A stretch of 64,000 nt of DNA, from assembly GCA_022575985.1 (NCBI GenBank), contig JAKSXM010000237.1, positions 6,094,501 to 6,158,500 on the forward strand. Direction: 5' to 3'. Positions 11,785 to 21,612 of this stretch are shown one piece after another (positions within the stretch are counted from its first letter, which is position 1; each line of letters begins with the position of its first letter). The DNA is from Anagrus nilaparvatae. Lineage: Eukaryota > Arthropoda > Insecta > Hymenoptera > Mymaridae. Made by a program: the position numbers and the translations under genes. A model generated the notes under the pieces. It was not told the origin of the DNA. It worked only from the letters and a program-made list of their open reading frames with translations, and made no database searches.

Positions 11785-12535
11785 GAAAATGTTCGAATTT
11801 TTTTGTTAATATAAGGAAGTTACTTTTTACAGTGTAAATAAAATGGTGGTTTATGACCATATCTTTACTTGACCATAACATGGTTAATTTTCATCGAAAA
11901 TAGTAATTTTTTTTTTATTTAGGACTACTTTTTCCCTGGCTATTTGATTCTGAAAGCAAAAAAGTCAATTATTTTAACCCTTTATGGAAAATTAAGTAAA
12001 GAAGTATTGAAAATTTAAAATTATTCTAAAATAGGCTAAAATCGACTTTAAAGGCCGAAATCAAAATTTTTTTCGGGCAGATCGATGGGATTTCGGTTAA
12101 AAAAAATTTTGAAAAAAAAATGGCGGAAAATGAGATATTGCGATTTTTCTTAAAACGCGTTTTCCCATTTTCCGGAATTTCCCAGGGTTTTCCCGAAAAA
12201 CTAATGGCAGAAATGGATTTACTGAAAGTTTCATAAAATATATACTATTTCAGAATTTTTTTTCAAGCTCATATTTATGATTTTTAACTATTTTCCCGAA
12301 AAGCACTAAGCCTGGTCGAGAGCCGCCTAATGAGTTTGATTGGCCATAACTCGGGCTGTTTAAGACCTAGAAGGCTAAAAATTTCAGGATTTTCCTATCT
12401 TTATGTTATAAAAACATGGGAAAAATTTGAGGCCGATCCGATGACCCGACCTGCCATTCATTGCTGTTTTGGCAAAGAAAGACTCATAGGAAAATACCAG
12501 GAAAATTTACTAAGTAATAATTTGCTTTGAAGAAA
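11785..12535 (-). repeat. right arm of inverted repeat
   Basis: Reverse complement of the left arm at 7065-8250 without the MITE. The outer 50 bp are shortened relative to the left arm. Confidence 0.75.
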
Positions 12536-12740
12536 ATATCATGGAGATTTATGAATAGTATATTACGAGCCCGTGTCCAGAAAAGTAAAGAATGGCCCAA
12601 ATCAAATGTAAATTACCTTCTGAGGGAAATACTTGCTTTCTGGCCGCTGACAAGAAATATTATTTAGGTCTGTTTATGGACTCATTTTACCAAAACTTTA
12701 CCAATAAAACCAAAAATTGAAGAAAATTATGGTTTTCTTG

Positions 12741-12985
12741 GAAAATTAATAGGTTCTCGTTAGTTCAGAGTTTTTCGTTAAGAAAATTTAAAACTTTTTA
12801 GTATTAAATTTAAATGTTCCTGTTTATAAAAATTTAATAATTGTAGCAATAAAATTAAAGGTTCATCGTTATAAAAATCTAATGATTTTAGCAATAAAAT
12901 TGAAGCTTTCTCGTTAAGAAAATTTAATGTTTTAAGTAGTAAAATTCAGGTTTCTCGTTATAAAAAGATAATAAATATCAAAATA
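12741..12985. repeat. degenerate tandem repeat, about 60 bp unit
   Basis: TTCTCGTTA(A/T)A(A)GAAAA(A)TTTAA followed by an AGTAATAAAATTxA(A)xG-type string recurs about four to five times with drift. No gene between 12536 and 13330 otherwise. Confidence 0.5.
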
Positions 12986-13329
12986 AAAATATTTGTTTAT
13001 TGTTTAAAAATATAAAATACTAGCTGAATGGCCTCGCGATGCTCGGCTTAACCAAATAAAAACTCTTGTGTATTAATTTTTTTATATTTTAATCATATGT
13101 AGTTAATTATAATAAATTTAATCATACGTGATTAAAATGCAATTTAATTTTATTTAAAAATGAATGAGAACAGAATTAATTTTATGCTTCTAAAATTAAC
13201 AAAAAAATTTTATAATTCATATTAGGAAAAAGTTACATGATTATTTATAAATATTTATAACTAATGAGGTATATTTTATAACATAAATAATTATTGATAA
13301 TAAATAATAATTGAAAATAAAATATAGTG
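12986..13329. other. AT-rich spacer with a GC-rich island
   Basis: ACTAGCTGAATGGCCTCGCG at 13019-13038, followed by ATGCTCGGC, resembles on the minus strand the GC-rich end plus CTAGT of insect rolling-circle transposons. The rest is plain AT-rich DNA. Confidence 0.3.
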
Positions 13330-13741
13330 ATAGCAGCTTTTTTAACAAAATTTCCAGTTTTTTTCATACTGTAGACAATCAATATTTGAATATTTTCAAT
13401 TTTCATATACATCACAACTGATATTGTAGACAATCAATATAAATATGACTATAGAATTAAATTTTCATAATTTTTTATTGTTCATAAATAGGAAAGGCGA
13501 TATCCATTTCACTCTATGGTGAAATTATTTTAGCTTTTTCATAAATAAAACAGCCAGCTATATAGATTGAAAATTTTGAATTTTTTTTATAATGTAGACA
13601 GCCAATATAAATTTTACTATAGAGTGAAATTCTTATAATTTTTTGTTTTTCAATTAATAGTACAGCCAATATCCATTGTACCATTTTACTCTATGGTGAA
13701 ATTTTTGGGATTTTCCATATATAAAATAACTAACAATATAG
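13330..13741. repeat. AT-rich satellite, segment left of R1-like LINE
   Basis: Recurring blocks are 'GTAGACAATCAATAT', 'TTTTACTCTATxGTGAAAT', 'AxxACAGCCxATATCCAT' and 'CATATATAAAA(T/C)A(A/G)CxAACAATATAG'. Together they form a degenerate unit of roughly 175-180 bp. The same family continues at 16491-17487 and 36569-37180, so the LINE and the Polinton both inserted into it. Confidence 0.65.
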
Positions 13742-13801
13742 TAATAAAAGTATAGAATATATAGTATATAAAATAACTACCATTACATCGCCTTCCGGGT
13801 A

Positions 13802-16177
13802 TTGGAAGGGGCCTCACAACGTCCTCCGTACAGGAGGCGTCCTCTGGGCTGGAACGTCTCAAAGATGGACGAAGACAGATTCGAGGAGTATCTTCGAATC
13901 GAGTCAGCGTCCATCCCCGCTTGGCATGGAGGGGCTACAAGTCCCCACGAGGCTGAAATCTTAGTTAAGAAAGTAACGTCTCTATTACGTGGGGCTTGTG
14001 ATGCCTCGATGCCTCGCCGTAGGCCCTGGAAAGGGAGAAAGCCAGTGTACTGGTGGAATCCCGAAATAGCTGAGCTCCGAAAGGAATGCCATAGGACGCG
14101 ACGAAGGGCGCAAAGAGCACGGGACAGACCTGAGGCTGCTTTGCTTTCGCAGGAACACAAGGACGCCAAACACCGGCTGGCCAAGGCCATCCGCCAAAGC
14201 AAGGCTGGATGTCTGCGCTCATTACGCGAAGAAGTAAACAAGGACCCCTGGGGCCTAGGTTACAAAGTCGTAATGGGCAAATTGAACCGGGGGTCCGACA
14301 ACATGATGGACGCGGCGTCGACTGAACGGATCGTCGGTGCTCTCTTCCCTGAAAGGCCCATCCGGGAAAACCCGGTTGAGGTGATACCCAGGGAGGAAGT
14401 GCCGCTGTTCAGCGAAGGCGAGATGGTCAAGGCCATAAAGGCCATGAAAAATGGCAAGGCGCCGGGGCCGGACGGGATACCGGCGGAAGTGCTCAAAAGA
14501 GCGGTCAAAGTAATCCCTGGTATCCTGCTAAGCATGTTCAATGCTTGTTTGGTGGCTGGAGTGTTTCCAAAGCAGTGGAAGGTGGCACGTCTCGTGCTCT
14601 TGAACAAGGGCAAGGGGGGAGCCCCGGACTCTCCATCATTTTACAGACCTTTGTGTATGTTAAATACCATTGGTAAGGTGATGGAGAGCTTGCTCCGGGC
14701 AAGGCTCAGAAGGGCAATCGAGGAGGGCGGTGGTCTCTCTGAGGAGCAGCATGGTTTTCGTGAAGGGCATTCCACGATAGACGCCATTCGGCGTGTCGTG
14801 GATACCGTAGAGGCTGAGAGGGAAAAGCGGCCTGCAATTCGCAGGGACGTCCTTCTGGTAACGCTGGACGTCAAAAACGCTTTCAACTCGGCCAGGTGGG
14901 ATGACATGATCCGGTCCCTCGAGTACGATTTCCGGATACCCAGGTATCTGGGTAACGTACTAAAGGATTACCTGCGGGACCGGAGACTGCTCTACGACAC
15001 GCTCGACGGAAGGCGTGAAAGGGTTCTGAGTGCAGGCATCGCGCAAGGTTCGGTTCTCGGACCTGATCTGTGGAATGCCTTTTACGATGGCTTGTTGCGC
15101 GTCCACCTCCCGGAAGGAGTTTCCCTGATCGGGTACGCCGACGACGTGGCCCTAACCATAACTGGCAGGGACATGGAAGAGACCCAGGAGAGGTTAAATC
15201 TAGTCATGAGACGGATCAACCTCTGGATGGGCGATCACGGGCTCCAGCTTGCGATCCCAAAAACGGAGATCGTACTGTTGACTCGTCGAAGGGTTCCCAC
15301 CGACTTCGATGTAATTATCGACGACGGCGGAAACCCTCACACGATCCGAACCAGAACATCGGTGAAATACCTGGGAGTTCAGCTTGATAACAAGCTGACC
15401 TTCTGGGAGCAATTTCAGAGGTCGTGTGAAAAGGCAGCGTCGGCCGCATCCTCCCTGTCAAGGCTCATGGCCAACATTGGGGGACCCAAACCAGGGAAAC
15501 GAAGGCTCCTGATGTCAGTCGTCAACTCTGTCCTGCTCTACGGATCAGAAGTCTGGGCGAAGACCACAGAAACTGCCAAGTACAGGCGAAAAATATCGTC
15601 TGTACAGAGGCAAGCGGCAGTGAGGATCGCCTGCGGATACCACACGGTATCTCTAGAGGCGATCCAGGTTGTTGCTTCGGTGATACCCATCGACCTGCTA
15701 GCGTTGGAGCGGAAATTCATCTACGAGAGCGTAGATGAGCGCGAAGTGGCTTCCACTCGCGCCCGCTTCAACTCTATGAAAGCATGGAATAAACGATGGA
15801 AAAAGAACCATGAGAAAAATGCCCTATGGACGCGCAGACTGATCTCAGACCTGCAGGCATGGATGGGACGAAGGCATGGGGAGGTGGATTTCTACCTTAC
15901 CCAGTTCTTAACCGGACACGGGTATTTCCGTGTCATGTTGAAGCATTGGCATAAGGTGGCAACAAAGGAGTGCTTGCACTGTCCGGGCGTGGATGATACA
16001 GTAGAGCACACATTCTTCGAATGTGTTCGCTACTCGGAGGGGCGCCCGCCCTTCCCGATTTGGAGGCCGGAGACGGTGGTCCCGGAAATGCTACGGAGTT
16101 CCGAAAACTGGAACAAAGTAGCAGAGTACGTAAGGACCACCTTGTTGGAGAAGAAGGAAGAGGGCTTTCTATCGTAG
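13802..16177 (+). CDS. LINE ORF2 fragment: reverse transcriptase and C-terminal zinc motif
   Basis: One frame is open for about 790 codons without interruption. It opens after a stop at 13769 and has no natural start, because the endonuclease part is missing; 13802 is a conventional left edge. The RT blocks run in order: KNGKAPGPDGIP, YRPLCMLNTIGKVMESLL, QHGFREGHSTIDAI, LLVTLDVKNAFNSARW, GIAQGSVLGPDLWN, and GYADDVALTI (Tyr-Ala-Asp-Asp near residue 445). Thumb block KYLGVQLDNKLTF follows. The C-terminus has Cys-x2-Cys...His...Cys (CLHCPGVDDTVEHTFFEC), a zinc-knuckle-like motif common in R1/TRAS-type elements. The RT would copy element RNA at a nicked target, but without its endonuclease this copy could not target itself. 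GC-rich codon choice contrasts sharply with all neighbours and, with the intact frame, suggests a recent arrival. Confidence 0.85.
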   Translation: MEGASQRPPYRRRPLGWNVSKMDEDRFEEYLRIESASIPAWHGGATSPHEAEILVKKVTSLLRGACDASMPRRRPWKGRKPVYWWNPEIAELRKECHRTRRRAQRARDRPEAALLSQEHKDAKHRLAKAIRQSKAGCLRSLREEVNKDPWGLGYKVVMGKLNRGSDNMMDAASTERIVGALFPERPIRENPVEVIPREEVPLFSEGEMVKAIKAMKNGKAPGPDGIPAEVLKRAVKVIPGILLSMFNACLVAGVFPKQWKVARLVLLNKGKGGAPDSPSFYRPLCMLNTIGKVMESLLRARLRRAIEEGGGLSEEQHGFREGHSTIDAIRRVVDTVEAEREKRPAIRRDVLLVTLDVKNAFNSARWDDMIRSLEYDFRIPRYLGNVLKDYLRDRRLLYDTLDGRRERVLSAGIAQGSVLGPDLWNAFYDGLLRVHLPEGVSLIGYADDVALTITGRDMEETQERLNLVMRRINLWMGDHGLQLAIPKTEIVLLTRRRVPTDFDVIIDDGGNPHTIRTRTSVKYLGVQLDNKLTFWEQFQRSCEKAASAASSLSRLMANIGGPKPGKRRLLMSVVNSVLLYGSEVWAKTTETAKYRRKISSVQRQAAVRIACGYHTVSLEAIQVVASVIPIDLLALERKFIYESVDEREVASTRARFNSMKAWNKRWKKNHEKNALWTRRLISDLQAWMGRRHGEVDFYLTQFLTGHGYFRVMLKHWHKVATKECLHCPGVDDTVEHTFFECVRYSEGRPPFPIWRPETVVPEMLRSSENWNKVAEYVRTTLLEKKEEGFLS

Positions 16178-16457
16178 AGAGCTCTCCTGTCCCTAGGCAG
16201 GGGGAAGGCAGCGGCCAGCTGCCTAGGCTGCGCGTCCCAAACTGAAGTTATACCTGAAAAGGGAGTTCCGGTTTGGGACAAACAAGCGCAGGGGGTTTAA
16301 AGTGTGTTTATCCAGTAAGAATCTGGGGCGTAGCCGGCGACCGCGTTCGTCGGTGGTCTCCCAGTTGTGCACTTTGTGCAACTGGGCGGTCATGGAAATT
16401 TGCGGGTCTTTAAGGCCCGCAAACACTCCATGGCTGATGTAAGATTCACATATTTCC

Positions 16458-16490
<33 letters not shown>
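16178..16490 (+). other. LINE 3' UTR and poly(A)
   Basis: GC-rich non-coding tail with short inverted pairs (for example CAGTTGTGCACTTTGTGCAACTG at 16361-16383, a hairpin) followed by about 30 A. The hairpin may be part of the RT recognition structure; that role is inferred. Confidence 0.6.
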
Positions 16491-16493
<3 letters not shown>

Positions 16494-17487
16494 AACAATA
16501 TAGATTGAAATTTTTACTGTTTTTTTATATTTTAGACAATCAATATGAATTATACTCTGGAGTGAAATATTTATTTATTTTTTTTTCATAAATAGGACAG
16601 AAGATATCCATTTTACTCTATAGTGAAATTTTTTGGGTTTTTTCTTATATAAAACAGTCACCAATATAGATTGAAATTTTTTCAGTTTTTTCGTATTGTT
16701 GACAATCAATATGAATTTTAGTATCGAGTGCAACTTTTATAATATTTTTTATAAACTTTTATAATTTTTATAATGTTTTCTTAAATAGAACAGCCGATAT
16801 CCATTATACTTTATATATAGTTAAATTTTTGAGTTTTTTTATATATAAAACAACTAACATTATAGATTGAAATTTTTGATGTTTTTTTATTTTGCAGAGA
16901 ATCAATATTAATTTTACTCTAGAGTGAAATATTCATGATTTTGGTTCCTCATAGAGGACGCATTGTTTTAGGTGAAATTTTTATTTCTGATTTTTTGACA
17001 TATACGCAGGTTTTGAGATCTCAGTATTCTAAAAACCAGTTTTTAAAAAAATTATGTATGGCTGTGTGTGTGAGTGTATGTATGTAAGTATGTATATAGC
17101 ACTGTCACCGGTGATATTTCACAAACAATATGACATTAAGACCTATTTTTTTTATAAAATTTTTCTCACCAAAAGATCTCCAGGTATTTTTTTTTTTTTA
17201 ATTTTGATGTAATACCTCATTTTTTTCCATGCAAATAAATTTTTACAGTATTTTCATATTTTAAACAGCCAATATGAACTTTACTATACAATTAAATTTT
17301 TTAAATTTCGGTTTTTTTTATTCTTAGGACTGCCGATATCAATCTTATTTCATAATGAAATTTTTTGAGTTTTTTCATATATAAATACTAAATAGCCGAC
17401 AATATAGATAGTAAATTTTTTAGTTTTTTTATACTGTAAACTGCCAATATGAATTTTACTATACAGTTAAATTTTTTTTTCATTCTT
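16491..17487. repeat. AT-rich satellite, segment between LINE and Polinton
   Basis: Same degenerate unit as 13330-13741. At 16937-17240 it is interrupted by a different repeat listed separately. Confidence 0.65.
16937..17240. repeat. dispersed ~300-bp repeat, copy A
   Basis: Starts around TTTTGGTTCCTCATAGAGGA and runs through GTTTTGAGATCTCAGTATTC, a TGTATGTA-type microsatellite, GATATTTCACAAACA and GTAATACCTCATTTTTTTCC. A second copy lies at 38283-38575 with the same block order. Confidence 0.6.
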
Positions 17488-17493
17488 AGGACT
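17488..17493 (+). repeat. Polinton target duplication, left (AGGACT)
   Basis: AGGACT immediately precedes the left terminal repeat and recurs immediately after the right one (36563-36568). Polintons make 6-bp duplications. Confidence 0.9.
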
Positions 17494-17730
17494 AGTAGTT
17501 GGGTTATAAGGGGACCCTATCCAGAGCAGTAAAAAATTTCAATTTTCGAGGCAGCCTTATATATTTAAAAGCATGTAAAAAAAATTGCTGAAGAGCGCTC
17601 GAAAAAATTTAAAAAAATTTTAAAAAAAGTATCTAAGGCGAAAAGAATGTTGTTTTTCTAACAATATTTTCCAAATTTTCCGGTTTATGAAAATAATAAA
17701 GCGGCATGCTACAATAATAATCAATAATAA
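17494..17730 (+). repeat. Polinton left terminal inverted repeat
   Basis: 237 bp whose reverse complement I find at 36326-36562; by eye I saw no mismatch. It starts with AG as Polinton ends do and ends in an AATAATAATCAATAATAA-type string. Confidence 0.9.
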
Positions 17731-18117
17731 TAATAATATATGTTATTGTATATATAGTTTATATATAGTATTCTCCACAGGTGTTTTTAAAAAATACTAT
17801 AATAATCATGATCAAACGGGATTGTGTGTATTATATTAAATGGGATTTTTTTTTTAAATGACTTGAAATATTTTACTATGTGCTTGGCTATTTCATCAAT
17901 AAATTTGTAATAATATAGCAGGTGTGGACGACAAGTATAAAAATAAAAATGGCTTTATAATGTTTTTATTCATTCAAAAATATAAAAGCATTTATTACAT
18001 AAAAAAGTATATAAAATCTTACAATAGTGAGTACAATACAATATTAGTTTAGTTATAGTTTATAGTTATATTTTAGATAATAGTTACGCAAATATAGTGC
18101 GTTTTTATAAATATTTT
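17731..18117. other. AT-rich subterminal region
   Basis: No coding signal between the left terminal repeat and the first gene. A (TA/TTA) microsatellite-like run extends past the repeat. Confidence 0.5.
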
Positions 18118-18786
18118 TTAGAAGAATAAGCGACGTCTTTTAATAATAGGGCTTTTTTCCACATCCTCTTCCCCGAATAAGCGATTTAAACAGAGCGGCC
18201 ATATAGTACCATCATAGTCGAGTAAGTTACTTGATTGTTGATGTAATGTTCGCAGAATTTTATCCATGGCCAGCGAATGACACTGAAATTCACAAAAAAA
18301 AAAATTTTTCAAATGATTTTATAACATAGTATAAAGTTCGATATTAAATAAATTTTAAAGAGTATGCTTATCGAATAATAAATATTTTTTAAAGGAAAAA
18401 TTATTTTTAATGAAAATTTTTAATAAATTTTATTTTTAATTTTATTAGCTTTCTAAATACAAAAAAATTTTCCACTTACTAAATTTCTAGTCCTGCGGCT
18501 ACATCTAGCTAACGGATGATTTTCATCGTCATCACCACCGTCGAAATTAATAACCTTCTTTATATTTAACAAAAAAAAAGAAAAAAACATATTACTTTAC
18601 TAATTGTAAACACATATTTTTCAAATATATATTTTTTATTCTTACCAAGTCCAAATAAAATTTTCGGTTAAAATGAAAATAATAAAAGTTGGAGAAGTTA
18701 ATGTACGCCATTGAGTACACCTTTTTTTCCACTCGCTTTTCAGCCTTTCTTTCCTTTTTAAGAATTTTCATTTCAAGTTGAGTCAT
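18118..18786 (-). CDS. three-exon gene of unknown function
   Basis: I assembled this from splice signals on the minus strand: exon 1 18786-18646, exon 2 18557-18480, exon 3 18282-18118. Donors are GTAAG at 18645 and 18479; acceptors are AG before 18557 and 18282. All junctions are phase 0 and give 127 residues. Exon 1 is a charged, probably coiled-coil segment rich in Lys/Glu followed by aromatic residues. Exon 2 has an acidic run (DGGDDDENHP) followed by Arg-rich residues. Exon 3 ends in a basic patch (PIIKRRRLFF) that could be a nuclear signal. I do not recognise the family. An upstream exon is possible, because the frame stays open for some codons above the chosen ATG. Confidence 0.5.
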
Positions 18787-18825
18787 TTTTTCAAAAACTT
18801 GTAACTGAGTCCCTTCACAATTCAA

Positions 18826-19950
18826 AAAATCAGACTTAGCGCCCTTTCAAGATATCACGGGCTTATATGCTTCTAAAACCCCTCTCAAACTGGCCCCCAC
18901 ACTCCTTAAATTTTCAAAAAATATACTTAGAAAAAAGTCACTATAGGCAAAAATCGAATATTCACCCTACACCCACTCCTTAAATTTCAAGATTCACCCA
19001 CTCCTTAAATTTTTTCAAAAATATACTTAGAAAAAGTTACTACAGACCAAATCGAATATTCACACGCTGAATCTCATTTATAAAATTTTTTACGATATTG
19101 GGTTGGCATTTAAGCTTTTAATAAATTTTGCCTTTAAAAAGAAATAATATGATTTCATTATTTATCATTTTGTATTTGTTAAAAACATTCCCACACGTAA
19201 AATTTCGACGATATTTTTTAAACCACCTGTTTTTTCAATTCACCCTAAAAAAAATTTAAAACCCACATGAGAATATTTTTTAAACTATAATATTTTTAAA
19301 TAATGTGCGACTTTTGAATTAAATTATTACTGTTAAAAAAAAAATCATTTTTTCACACAATTTTTATTTTTTAAAAAATGCGCTTCAAAAGCTACTACCA
19401 TAGATTTCAACAAGCATCAAATCTCATTTATAGTTTTTTTTACGATATTGACTTTGTATTTAAGCTTAGATTGAGCGTAAGAATGCTTTTAATAAATTTT
19501 ATACTTTAAAAAAGCCAACATTTTAAATACATAATAAATCTAATTTATGGCGTTTTACGATATTGGCTCGTCATTTAAGTTTAAATCGCGCGTAAGACAC
19601 TTTAATAAATTTCATATTTAAAAAAAAAGCGATAATATGATTTCATTATTTATCATTTGTTAAAAATATTCCCACACGTAAATTTTGAACCCTAAAAATT
19701 CAAACCTACATTTTTTTTTAAACTATAATGTTTTTTAAATAATATGCGCCTTTTGAATTAAAATATTATTGTTAGAGCATTTTTTTCTCAAGGAATTTTT
19801 TTTTATTAGACGATCATTTTTTTATTATATGTACGCTTTCTTTAAGAATATTTAAAATTTAAAAAAAATAATATTAGGGTTTCTTGAATTTCATAAAAAA
19901 TACGTTTTCGGCCCAGCCATTTTTTTTGTCAAAAAGTAAGGGTGGCGACA
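18826..19950. repeat. non-coding block with degenerate direct repeats
   Basis: Several strings recur: ACTCCTTAAATTTT...AATATACTTAGAAAAAGT (18905 and 19000), ATCTCATTTATA...TTTTACGATATTG (19070, 19420, 19540), and GATTTCATTATTTATCATTT...TTCCCACACGTAAA (19150 and 19635). The units are imperfect and 100-480 bp apart. No gene seen. The block sits between two divergent genes, so it may contain regulatory or replication sequence; that is a guess. Confidence 0.55.
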
Positions 19951-19990
19951 TTTATATAAACAAGCACTTTGAGAGCTGTTTGCATCAGTC
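19951..19990 (+). promoter_or_regulatory. TATA plus initiator promoter
   Basis: TTTATATAAA at 19951-19960 is followed about 31 bp on by ATCAGTC (TCAGT at 19985-19989), matching the arthropod TATA/initiator spacing. It lies 37 bp before the ATG of the next gene. Confidence 0.65.
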
Positions 19991-20026
19991 CAAAATTTAA
20001 CTTTGAATCTTGATATTTTTTTTACC

Positions 20027-21100
20027 ATGAGTCGCATAAACTATACACTTGAAAATAGCTCTTTAAAAAAACTAGAAAAACCAACAGAAAGTTCAATATA
20101 CGCGCGAAAAAAGTTTTTTAATTTTTTAATAACGCTTGTTGGTGGATTTGCAGCATGGAAACCATCGCTATATTGCCATATAAACCAATACAAAAGAGAA
20201 ATTATTCACAAGAATTTCAAAGATCTAGATGTGTACAAAACTTTTAAGAAAAAAATGATTTATTGCAGATGTACAAATTTGTGGAAAAATTTAATCACAA
20301 ATTGGAAAAATTGTGTATGTGAAATTGATAACGAGTATGTTCAATATTTATATAATTTGGAAAATGGTATTTGTGCATGTTTTTACAATAACTGTAGAAA
20401 TTCACAAGAAATAAATTGTAACAATTTATACCAGAAAGCTCTACACACATTTTACCATTACATTATTCAACTAATGCAAGATAAGAAAAACGATGCAAAA
20501 GTCATTTATTTGATTAATCAGATAATGTTCAAGGAATTTCCATTTTATAGTTATTACTTTTTATTCTTGTCCTATGATGAACAGCTTCCTGTTTTTGGGT
20601 CAGACATATCTTTTGTGATATGCATTCCACACTACGATAGCACATATTTTTTAAAATTTCTATTGCTGACAATTATTTTTGACGAACCGAGACCAAAAAA
20701 TATTATGCTCGATGATGGCCATCTCGTTAAAAAACGTTATTCATCATATATTCAAAAATATGGCTTCTCTAATCAACTTTTTAATAAGTTTGCAAGTCAC
20801 AAATTCGCAAGCATTATTGGATGTACGATTGAAGAATATGAAATAGCAAATCCTGAAAAGCGTTTTTTTTTTAACAAATTTGAAAATTTTAGTGAGAAAC
20901 CAACGATTGTAAGCATCAAACCATCAAGCACCAAAGCCTCGCGAAAAAGAAAATATGGTCTATTGCTAGATAAATCGATTGAAAATTTTCAAAACGACCA
21001 ACAATTGCAGAAGAAAATTCGTGAAAGCATATGCTGGACAGAAGCAGAAATTAAAGAACAGATTGAAATGGCAAAATTATGCATTTGGGATGAATTTTGA
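20027..21100 (+). CDS. 357-residue protein of unknown function
   Basis: A single uninterrupted frame starts at the first ATG after a good TATA/initiator promoter. I do not recognise the family. The protein has an aromatic, Cys-bearing N-terminal half with paired cysteines (YCRCTNLW near residue 82, NCVCEI, ICACFYNNC near 120), which could bind metal. A middle segment rich in Phe/Tyr (YSYYFLFLSY) follows. A basic patch (KASRKRKYG) lies near residue 305 and a Glu/Lys helix at the end. No signal peptide or clear membrane segment. It stands between the terminal unknown gene and the DNA polymerase, facing the same way as the polymerase, where Polintons often carry lineage-specific genes. Confidence 0.7.
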   Translation: MSRINYTLENSSLKKLEKPTESSIYARKKFFNFLITLVGGFAAWKPSLYCHINQYKREIIHKNFKDLDVYKTFKKKMIYCRCTNLWKNLITNWKNCVCEIDNEYVQYLYNLENGICACFYNNCRNSQEINCNNLYQKALHTFYHYIIQLMQDKKNDAKVIYLINQIMFKEFPFYSYYFLFLSYDEQLPVFGSDISFVICIPHYDSTYFLKFLLLTIIFDEPRPKNIMLDDGHLVKKRYSSYIQKYGFSNQLFNKFASHKFASIIGCTIEEYEIANPEKRFFFNKFENFSEKPTIVSIKPSSTKASRKRKYGLLLDKSIENFQNDQQLQKKIRESICWTEAEIKEQIEMAKLCIWDEF

Positions 21101-21529
21101 ATAATTTGTTTTTGAATAATTTGTTTTTATATACTGTACTCACATAAAATTTTGTAACTATACAATTAAAAAATGTATTTAAAATTTAAAAAAAATATTA
21201 TTTCATATTAATAAATTTAAGAAATTAAGCTTTTTTTTTTGTAGTATTCCATTCCCCTGCTCCTTATACCTAACCCCGAAGAAAAAAGGCATTGTATTTT
21301 TTATTTTAAAAAATCAATATTTTTATAGTCTATATCTTTTTTCAAGAATTTATGTATACAAGAAACTAGAGTTTAAAAAAATTTTTTGCTTCTTTAAAAA
21401 AATACTAGAGTTTTAAATCTTTATTTACTTTTAAAAAAAATGCTGGATTTAAAAAACGTATTAACTTTAAAATATATTTTGAACCCTCCTTTTTTTTATT
21501 TAGTCCTACTGGTGGGGGCTGAAATCGGG
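21101..21529. other. intergenic AT-rich spacer
   Basis: No gene. Contains T- and A-runs and short AAAATACTAGAG-like repeats. Confidence 0.5.
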
Positions 21530-21565
21530 TATTTAAGCACTTGCAGGCATACAATGTACCAGTTT
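21530..21565 (+). promoter_or_regulatory. TATA-like plus initiator upstream of PolB
   Basis: TATTTAAGC at 21530 and CCAGTTT with its A at about 21561 give the 31-bp spacing of an arthropod core promoter, 52 bp before the polymerase ATG. Confidence 0.5.
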
Positions 21566-21612
21566 ATATTTGCGTTTTCTTTTAAACACTATTTTTTTAA
21601 AAAAAGTTCAAG

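Larger units (their letters stand above)
7065..12535. mobile_element. long inverted-repeat (foldback) element with nested LINE
   Basis: Sequence from about 7065 to 8250 reappears in reverse complement from about 12535 back to 11785. The match runs through the TTCAGGATTTTCC block (7240s versus 12380s), the GGCCGAAATC block (7580s versus 12060s), the TTTACTTGACCATAA block (7755 versus 11865) and the inner AAAGTAACATCC block (8205 versus 11815). The arms differ by point changes, a MITE in the left arm and a deletion near the outer edge of the right arm. A LINE occupies the centre. The outer boundaries are approximate and I see no clear target duplication. Short open frames in the arms are mirror images of each other and not genes. 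Confidence 0.75.
13742..16490 (+). mobile_element. R1-clade-like LINE, 5'-truncated, poly(A) tail
   Basis: A GC-rich block within AT-rich satellite carries one long RT-containing ORF, a 3' UTR and a run of about 30 A (16461-16490). The satellite string AACTAACAATATAG occurs at 13728-13741 and again right after the tail (about 16490-16503), a 14-bp target duplication. The first 40 bp after the left repeat (to about 13781) are AT-rich and contain a second ATAAAATAACTA copy, so the exact 5' junction is ambiguous. No endonuclease is present, so the 5' end is truncated. Confidence 0.85.

Noticed and set aside
7072..12530. Two similar short proteins in opposite directions (RPRRLKISGF-type)
   Set aside because: They are the two arms of an inverted repeat; identity comes from the DNA repeat and not from a gene.
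13783..14907. Several minus-strand frames opposite the R1-like RT
   Set aside because: Shadows of a GC-rich coding strand; no motifs.
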